Shown: positions 57,902 to 64,000 of the stretch, piece by piece
How positions within the stretch are numbered: the first letter of the stretch is position 1
Layout of the letters: every line of letters starts with the position of its first letter
DNA from: Tetracentron sinense
Lineage: Eukaryota > Streptophyta > Magnoliopsida > Trochodendrales > Trochodendraceae
Direction: 5' to 3'
Length of the DNA stretch: 64,000 bases
NCBI GenBank assembly: GCA_015143295.1
Contig: CM026554.1
Coordinates: forward strand, 28,471,531 to 28,535,530
The notes under the pieces: generated by a model
The model's database searches: none
Seen by the model: the letters and a program-made list of their open reading frames with translations, nothing else
Told to the model about the DNA's origin: nothing
Made by a program: the position numbers and the translations under genes

Positions 57902-58098
57902 ACCCTTTAACTGTGGTTAAGATTCACTTCAGGTTTACTCACTCACTTATCGTTTCTATTTAGAAAAAAACATATTTTAAAATATTAACACTAAGAGTTA
58001 ATGGATTTTAACCAGGGTTAAATTTCTGTTTAAACAAAAAACTCAAGGATAAGTAAGTGAATTTAAGGGTGAGTAAATTTTAACCAGGGTTAAGGGGT
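57902..58098. mobile_element. MITE-like element with about 50-bp inverted repeats
   Basis: The left arm ACCCTTTAACTGTGGTTAAG and the right arm, inverted, ACCCCTTAACCCTGGTTAAA match along about 50 bp (through TTACTCAC...CACTTA). A further copy of the AACCAGGGTTAA core lies at 58010-58021. I cannot identify a target duplication, so the superfamily is open. Confidence 0.65.
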
Positions 58099-58407
58099 AC
58101 GAAAAGAGGCAAATGGCAAAGTTAGTAGCGAAAACTGGAGAGAATCACGACTCAACAAAAATAGAGGAGAGATGCCTATCTATCAATAATCAAATGATTC
58201 AAATATTCCTCAAGAAGTCCGTCTCGTCTCGGCCCGAATCCCTAACGCGCACCCAATCTTGTATTGTTTATGTCTATCCGTTCCAGATTCCATATGCCCC
58301 CACCTTGCCTTGCTCCTTCTCTCGTGGACTCCTCTTCCTCTATCCATCAAAGCTTTGTTATTTGTTTGTTACATCTTCCAAAGCACATATACAAAGAGTG
58401 AATAAGC

Positions 58408-58668
58408 ATGAAATTCGGGAAGGAGTTTCAGATTCATCTGGAAGAAACTCTACCGGAATGGAGAGACAAGTTCTTGTGTTACAAGGTCTTGAAGAAGCTT
58501 CTCAAGCACATCTCCGCTACCCAGATCGATCATCGTGAATTCCAGATCGATGCCTCCAGCCCCTTGATCCTTCTTCAGGACTGGTTCATTCAAATTCTCA
58601 ATGAAGAGCTCGACAAGTTCAACGATTTCTACGTTGACAAAGAGGAAGAGTTCATCATCCGTTTGCAG
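58408..58668 (+). CDS. SPX-domain protein, exon 1 (SPX4-like)
   Basis: 87 codons from ATG 58408 to a GT donor at 58669. It opens MKFGKEFQIHLEETLPEWRD, then KFLCYKVLKKLLKHIS and LNEELDKFNDFYVDKEEEFI, ending IIRLQ. This is the N-terminal half of an SPX domain. The KFLCYK..LKKLLK wording is closest to Arabidopsis SPX4. SPX domains bind inositol pyrophosphates through a Lys/Tyr cluster (Y in LCYK, K in KKLLK visible), and SPX4-type proteins hold PHR transcription factors in the cytosol when phosphate is plentiful. The family's intron 1 sits exactly after IRLQ. Exon 2 (expected to start with a short ELKERI-like stretch) is not seen in the remaining 5.3 kb. Either intron 1 is longer than that or the gene is truncated. 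The SPX-containing E3 ligase NLA is an alternative. Confidence 0.85.
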
Positions 58669-60179
58669 GTCCTTTATTCTTCTTCTTCATAAATTTACTC
58701 TTATTCATATTCTTCTTTTTCATCTTCGTATCGGATTGCATAATCCTGATTTCAACTGTGATTTTATTGGTATGGAGATGTCTGAATCTTATATAACTAC
58801 TGAAAAAACACAGTTGGCTGGTTATGATGTCTATTTGTCTGGTCGATTTTTTCTGCTCAATCTGCTGAAATTGGGTGTAACGGTGTGGCCTTTTGGTTGT
58901 AATATCTGTATCCTGATTTTGAATCCTTGGCTATCTCAATCCTTTTTTTTTTTTTCTCAAAGGGCTTAATTTGCTAGAGTAGCATGATGTTATGTTAGTC
59001 AATATCCCCGTTGTAAGGGATGCTCACCAATACAAGGTATGCCTTGAGTCTGACTTAGTAGACTATTCCTCTTTGCTCTAAAATTCAAGATCATTTCTTT
59101 TCCATCTCATCCACTAATTTATTCCCCTGGAATTTGGTTCAGATGCCTGATAACAACTTGTCCAGAATAAAGAAAAAACAAAGATTCTCACAAGTTTCTT
59201 GTTTTTGTATCTCAAAGAAGGCATGGTCAGAGCTTTTAGATTAGACCTAATTGTAGGATTATTTTGTCCCTTTTTTTTTATGAATTTAATTCAGTTGTTG
59301 TAGGTTTCCTTAGGATATAGTTCATCCTTGTTGGGTTAAAGTTTCAATGGTTGCGTAATAACTAATCCAGCATATCTAGTCACATGACATGTTCCATTCG
59401 GCTGGTTGGAGTCGTCACTGTTATTGGGTGAACCTTGAAGTTGTCACGGTATTATTGTTTTGTTCTCGGGAGGTATGACAGCGACGTGACAAGTATGATC
59501 CGATGGGCTCTTCGAGGATAACATACCTTTCCCACTGGATATGTATTTATGCTCTAAATGAATAATCTTGGTCATGGGCCACTTGTCTTAATTGTTATAG
59601 ACTTCAATTTTGTTTGCTTTTAAGCTTTTACTTACATCTTAGTTGTGACTTCCATTACTCCTGTTTGTAAAAGAACTCATATACATATTCACAAATGATG
59701 GAGCAACAAGGGAGGTTCAACCAAAGTTTGCTATTAGAAGTTTACAAATGTATATCACATTGACTTGTTCCTGATGATCATATGTACACTTAGATAACAA
59801 ATAAAATTTTCTGTTATATCCCTATCACTATTCCCTATTCCCTATTTATTTGTTCCCACAAATTCTTATCTTTCTAATGATCTAGATTCATATCATGGTC
59901 TGTAAGTATCCTTTTGATAAAACTCTGGTATAGGTTGCTTTGGTTGTTAGAATGATTTGTGGTTGATGGACAATTTGGTGACTATGGCTTAGTGATATCT
60001 GAAATCCTTAAAATCCGTTTCTAGCACATGGGTGAGTGTCCAGATTACAAGAAATCAGAAGAATCTGTAAAAGCCATGCTTGTTTACATTGGAAGATTCA
60101 GCTCAGTTCAGCTTCAGTATCTTTACCACTCTAGGTCACTCTTATCCATCCATCTAGCCCTTTAGAATGCCTTGAGTCT
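58669..60179. other. Probable SPX intron 1 or flanking DNA
   Basis: It begins with a canonical GT donor and T-rich sequence. No coding exon, RNA gene or clear repeat is visible in 58669-60179. The open frame at 58601-58969 is in another frame from the SPX exon and lacks features. Confidence 0.5.
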
Positions 60180-60620
60180 ATCAGTAAAAAGTAAAATACA
60201 ACACCTAAAACAATTAAATGGTTGAAAGCCTCTGTCCAGCAACACTGACTAAGATCATAATCATCATCTGATTGTTATCCCAACTATTTGGGGGTTGAAT
60301 ACACGTATCTTGTTTCTGCATACTCTATGTAAGGCCATATATTTTCTTAAAGTGAGTCTTCAATTCTTTTTTTCTCACTACTTCAATCCACATCCTTTCG
60401 GTCTTCTCCTAATCTTTTCAGCACCTTCTACCTGCACGTAAGTACACTTCACTACAGTCATTAAAGTTTTCATTTCACATGACCAGGAATCTTACTCAAC
60501 TCTCTCTTATTTATTACTAATTGGGGCTACTCCTAGGTTCCCCTGGCTTGATGATTATTGATTTTGACCTTCCAAGTCTTTCTATATCTCATTCTCATCA
60601 ATGTGGATGCTAGTTAATGC
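60180..60620 (-). pseudogene. LINE (L1-type) 3' end fragment, heavily decayed
   Basis: The minus-strand reading resembles the C-terminus of plant LINE ORF2 over several frameshifts: a GHVK-like word (about 60485), the R-rich RRRPKGC/EDRKDVD stretch (60390-60410), IEDSL..NIWPY (60340-60370), and CIQPPNSWDN next to AATCAGATGATG (60265-60290). It is a recognisable but degenerate match to the conserved LINE tail. The ATG-started frame at 60878-60648 is not part of it. Confidence 0.55.
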
Positions 60621-61487
60621 CATACCAAAGGAAATTCATGTGTTATGTTATAACATAGCGACCTCTGGAGAGAGGCTAAAAAGGTTCTTTCTCACACTAG
60701 CACTCAAGTTTACTAACATGGAAAGCATTTGGAGTCGCAACCAATCACAGATTATGGTGTGATTGGTCACCAATTGAGTATGATATGCCTTAAAAACAAA
60801 AATGACTTCGGTATACAAATCCAAATGAGATTCTAGGAAATGAGGTTCAATTATGAATTTGGGAGAAGTATTAGGCACCCCAATTCATCCGTCCAAGGGA
60901 CTCTTGCCTCTGCTTTCAAGATTCCTTTAAGACTTGTCATTTCAATTTGATAAACCGGCTTGAAATTAAAGAAAACAAAGAGAGGTTTGAATGCATGAGA
61001 TTCATGGCGGACTTGGATTAATGGAGGATCCTATAATGAAATTCTCTCTTTAAAAAGACAAGAAATGAGAAAAAGAATAAGACTTTTAATTTGGGTTTAT
61101 AAGATTAATGATGTCTACAAACACACCATTAATAAAGTGACACCAATATGACAACAGTAAATACCCAACTAATAGACTTAAGTTTCATGGAAAAAACAAG
61201 ATCTAAAATGGTCCTTTTCATTCCTTAGCCAAACACAAGATGAAAGGATCAACAAGGCTTGCAAAATAAAGCTAACAAGGCTATAATAACATAAAGAAGA
61301 CTAGAATAGGGAGACTAGGATCCTGATAAAGCAAAGATGATCTCATGAATCCTTGGAAAATTCTACGATTGACCTCTTTACTCAATCATGATGCAAACCA
61401 AATACCCAAAAGTAACAATTAACAAGAGAATGAAGGAATGAAGAGAAAATGAAACCCAAATCAAGTAGAATGAGGAGATGAGACTAG
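60621..61487. other. No gene seen
   Basis: AT-rich sequence. A TAGGCACCCC motif at about 60870 resembles the inverse of the motif near 645. Otherwise nothing recognisable. Confidence 0.45.
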
Positions 61488-63347
61488 ATGGATTGTTGAA
61501 AGATATGAGGCACGGTTAGTAGCTAAGGGATTCACTTAAACAAAGGGATTGACTATGAGGAAACCTTTGCTCCTAGTGACGATGAAATCACTCTGTCTCC
61601 TTATGTCTATTGCTGTTAATTTGGATTGGGATCTACAGCAACTTGTTGTGAAGAATGTCTTCTTGAATGGTGACTTACAAGAATAGGTGTACATGACTCT
61701 TCCTCCTAGTTTTTCACGTCAGGGGATGGAAAAGTATGTAAGTTGATGAGATCATTATATGTCTTGAAGTAGTCCTCAAAAGCATGGTTTGAGAAGCTAA
61801 GGGATCGTTTGGCATTGGTTCTCGAGAACTCGTTTGGCAACTCGTTTTTAAGGAACAGTTTGAAGAATCGTTGTTTTTTCGGCACAATTTTAATGGAACA
61901 AAAAAAGATGCTTTTCAAAATTATATATGAAAAATGCGCTTAAAACGAACAATATAAACGTGAAAACGGACGAGCTACTGAGATAGACGACAACACAATA
62001 AAATTTTGGGTATTTTATGACACTTATAAATATGTTGATGTATATAACCATATTTAACACCTACAAGAATATTTTTTTTTTTAAATTCAAATGTAATTTT
62101 GTTGTTTCTTTTCTTCATAATTGAGTCCGTGAAAATTGCCAAATGCGTGTTCTCTACATAGAATTGATTGTAATAATCAAAACTTCTAAGAATTAATTCT
62201 TTTCCAGAATGAGAAAATCACCAAAATTGATGCCAACGGCCCCTAAGCCGAACAATTATTGAGCTTGGCTCCAAGAGGGCTGAGTCAGATTATTTGGTTT
62301 TCCCTTAAAGGAGTGCAAGTGAGTTAGCTATCCTTCTGGTGTATGTTGATGATATTAATAACAGAGGGGAGGATAAGGACTCTATAACTCAATTAAAGAA
62401 TCACTTGACTCAGAATTTTGAGATTAAGGACCTAGGAAACGTTACATTATTCCTAGGCATTGAAGTTGCCAGTTGCCACTTTCCAGATTGAAGAGATGGA
62501 TCCGTACATCACAGACAAAATATGTCCTGGATTTGGTCAAGGAGACAATGAAGCTGGGGGCAAAACCTACTGTATCTCTAATGGAAACAACTATAGGGTT
62601 GAGATGAATAGAGGGGAGGGGCTGAAAAATCCTGAAAGCTGTAGGAAACTTGTGGGAAAGTTGATATATCTCACTCTGAGTTGTCCAGATATTACCTTTG
62701 TTGTGGGGTAGTTAACCAATGCATGCATGAACCTAGTAAATGGCATTTAAATATGATATACCAAATTTTGAGATATCTTAAGTAATCACCTAGAAAGGGA
62801 ATTCTCATCTCCAATCATGGAAACCTTGAAATAAATGGATAATTTAGATGCTGATTGGGCTGGTTCCTAGAATTGATACTCAGATGTTGACTGTGCTGGT
62901 TCCAAGGATGATTGACGATCCACTACTGGTTATTGACTATGGTAGGTGGCAACCTAATGGAAAAGCAAGAAGCAAAATGTTGTGGCAAGGTCAAGTTGCT
63001 GAAGCTAAGTACAGGGCTATGGCACAAACCACTTGTGAGTTGGTGTGGATGATGGCCTTTTTAGAGGAACTTGGGTTTGAGGTTCCCACACCCATGAAAA
63101 TGTTCAGTGATAATCAAGCAGCAACCCATATGGCTTCAAATCCAATCTTCCATGAGCACACCAAGCACATTGAATGGATTTTCACTATGTCAGAGAGAGT
63201 TGCATCCAAGCAGATTTCTACCCTACTTGTCAAATCCTCGGACCAACTTGCGGATCTTCTAACCAAGCCTCTTGGAAGTCTTCAAGGGCATGATATTCAA
63301 TGCAAGTTGGACATCATAGATATCTTTTCCCCCGACTTGAGGGAGAC
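61488..63347 (+). pseudogene. Ty1/Copia pol fragment (RT and RNase H), 5'-truncated
   Basis: RT starts RYEARLVAKGFT, then KGIDYEETFAP, LDWDLQQLVVKNVFLNGDLQ and MTLPPSFSRQG up to AWFEKL, where a MITE interrupts (61801-62243). It continues to LAILLVYVDDIN (catalytic YVDD, about 62345), FEIKDLGNVTLFLGIE and CRKLVGKLIYLTLSCPDITF. RNase H has DADWAGS (62850), SKMLWQGQVAEAKYRAMAQT (62965), MFSDNQAATHMASNPIFHEH (63100) and LADLLTKPLG. There are many stops and shifts. It ends at a PPT next to a likely 3' LTR start (63348). Confidence 0.88.
61801..62243. mobile_element. Tourist-like (PIF/Harbinger) MITE in the Copia RT
   Basis: Terminal inverted repeats GGGATCGTTTGGCAT (61801) and, inverted, GGGGCCGTTGGCATC (62243) flank 443 bp without coding capacity. 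Direct TAA on both sides (61798-61800 and 62244-62246) is the PIF/Harbinger target duplication. Copia coding is collinear across it. Confidence 0.82.
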
Positions 63348-64000
63348 TGTTTGTATATTATGAGATATGGCTATTGACTAAAGAATGATATGTATACCAG
63401 TATAGGCTGCACGTGCAATTTTATTTTTATTTTTTTGACAAAATTAAAAATGAATATAATTAAAACAAATCAAGTCCAACAAAAAATACACATGTACGAA
63501 ATTCATATATATTTCTAGTCAAGCCTGCAGGCTATATTAGAATGCAAGAGATGCAAATAATATGTAAATGTGTGAAGATAACATTCAGAAGTATGAAGAA
63601 TTTGGTGTATTTATGGAGGAGATAATCAAGAATAAACCTGTTGGAGAATGGAAGATTTTGTTTTAGTGAAAGGTCTTAGTTGGTTGAAGCTTGGCACTTT
63701 TAGGTTTCAATATCTGCTTGACATCCAAATAAAAACTGTTAGAAAAGAAAAGATGAATTGAAGGGTATTCATGAACCTTTGTAAAAAAAAGTTGTAATTC
63801 ACTTGGTTAAGGAGAGAAAATAAAATGAAAATCATGAACGGAAATAAAATAAATAAATCATGTAGGAAAATAAAAAATAAACAGCTTTTTGAAATTGAGA
63901 GATGGGCAGATTACTTTAAAAGAAAACTCACCAAACATAAGTAGAGAAATCCCTCTAATAAATCTACAAAAATAAACAAGAAATGGATTAGCACACCAAA
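63348..64000 (+). repeat. Probable Copia 3' LTR and flanking DNA
   Basis: GACTTGAGGGAGAC (PPT) precedes TGTTTGTATATTATGAG at 63348, the expected LTR start. No 5' LTR is in the window, so the right end cannot be set. The remainder up to 64000 is AT-rich with no gene seen. Confidence 0.5.

Noticed and set aside
58113..58538. 141-codon frame overlapping the SPX exon
   Set aside because: It lies in a different frame from the SPX exon, shows no domain, and covers the 5' leader.
60648..60878. 76-codon minus-strand frame
   Set aside because: No recognisable domain, and not in the frame of the adjacent LINE fragment. Probably chance.
1..64000. tRNA, rRNA or other structured RNA genes
   Set aside because: I looked for tRNA-like ends and conserved rRNA stretches and saw only primer binding sites. 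A tRNAscan or Infernal run would be decisive.

Overview
This is nuclear DNA from a flowering plant, almost certainly a eudicot. It is AT-rich and has no operons. It consists of nested LTR retrotransposons with tRNA-primed leaders, DNA transposons and MITEs, plus the first exon of one recognisable host gene, an SPX4-like phosphate-signalling gene at about 58.4 kb. Nearly all element coding regions are broken by stops and frameshifts.

Layout. The oldest recognisable layer is element C, a Tat-lineage Ty3/Gypsy element on the minus strand. Its 5' LTR lies at 54780-56768, and its body runs leftward to about 784 and then off the window. C carries gag, protease, RT, RNase H, a second (archaeal-type) RNase H and integrase. 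Beyond integrase, in the opposite sense, it carries a long spliced antisense ORF (aORF) that encodes a plant mobile domain (PMD) and a coiled-coil tail. Element A (2940-32108, plus strand) is a second member of the same family. It inserted into C's aORF and left a perfect 5-bp target duplication, GCGTT (2935-2939 and 32109-32113). A has its own PMD aORF on the minus strand (22233-28876). A was then hit by three Tekay/Del-type chromovirus insertions: solo LTR-1 (6599-8907), the full-length element B (11890-21392), and solo LTR-2 (25846-28599). C was also hit by a FAR1-type Mutator-like element (32326-37954) in its aORF, and by element D (44242-53776, target duplication CCGAT) in gag. D is an internally deleted chromovirus.

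Right of C (56769-64000) lies more ordinary DNA. It holds an 83-bp hAT-like MITE with a perfect 8-bp duplication, a second small inverted-repeat element, SPX exon 1 with a clean splice donor, a LINE 3' fragment, and a 5'-truncated Copia fragment that is split by a Tourist-like MITE with a TAA duplication.

The most interesting signals are: the intron-containing PMD antisense ORF present in two opposed copies of one Tat family, which also share in-frame TAG codons; a set of hairpins in the Tekay LTR leader whose stems change in a compensatory way while the loop is mostly TCT; and array modules of completely different sequence at the same place upstream of the promoter region in related Tekay LTRs.
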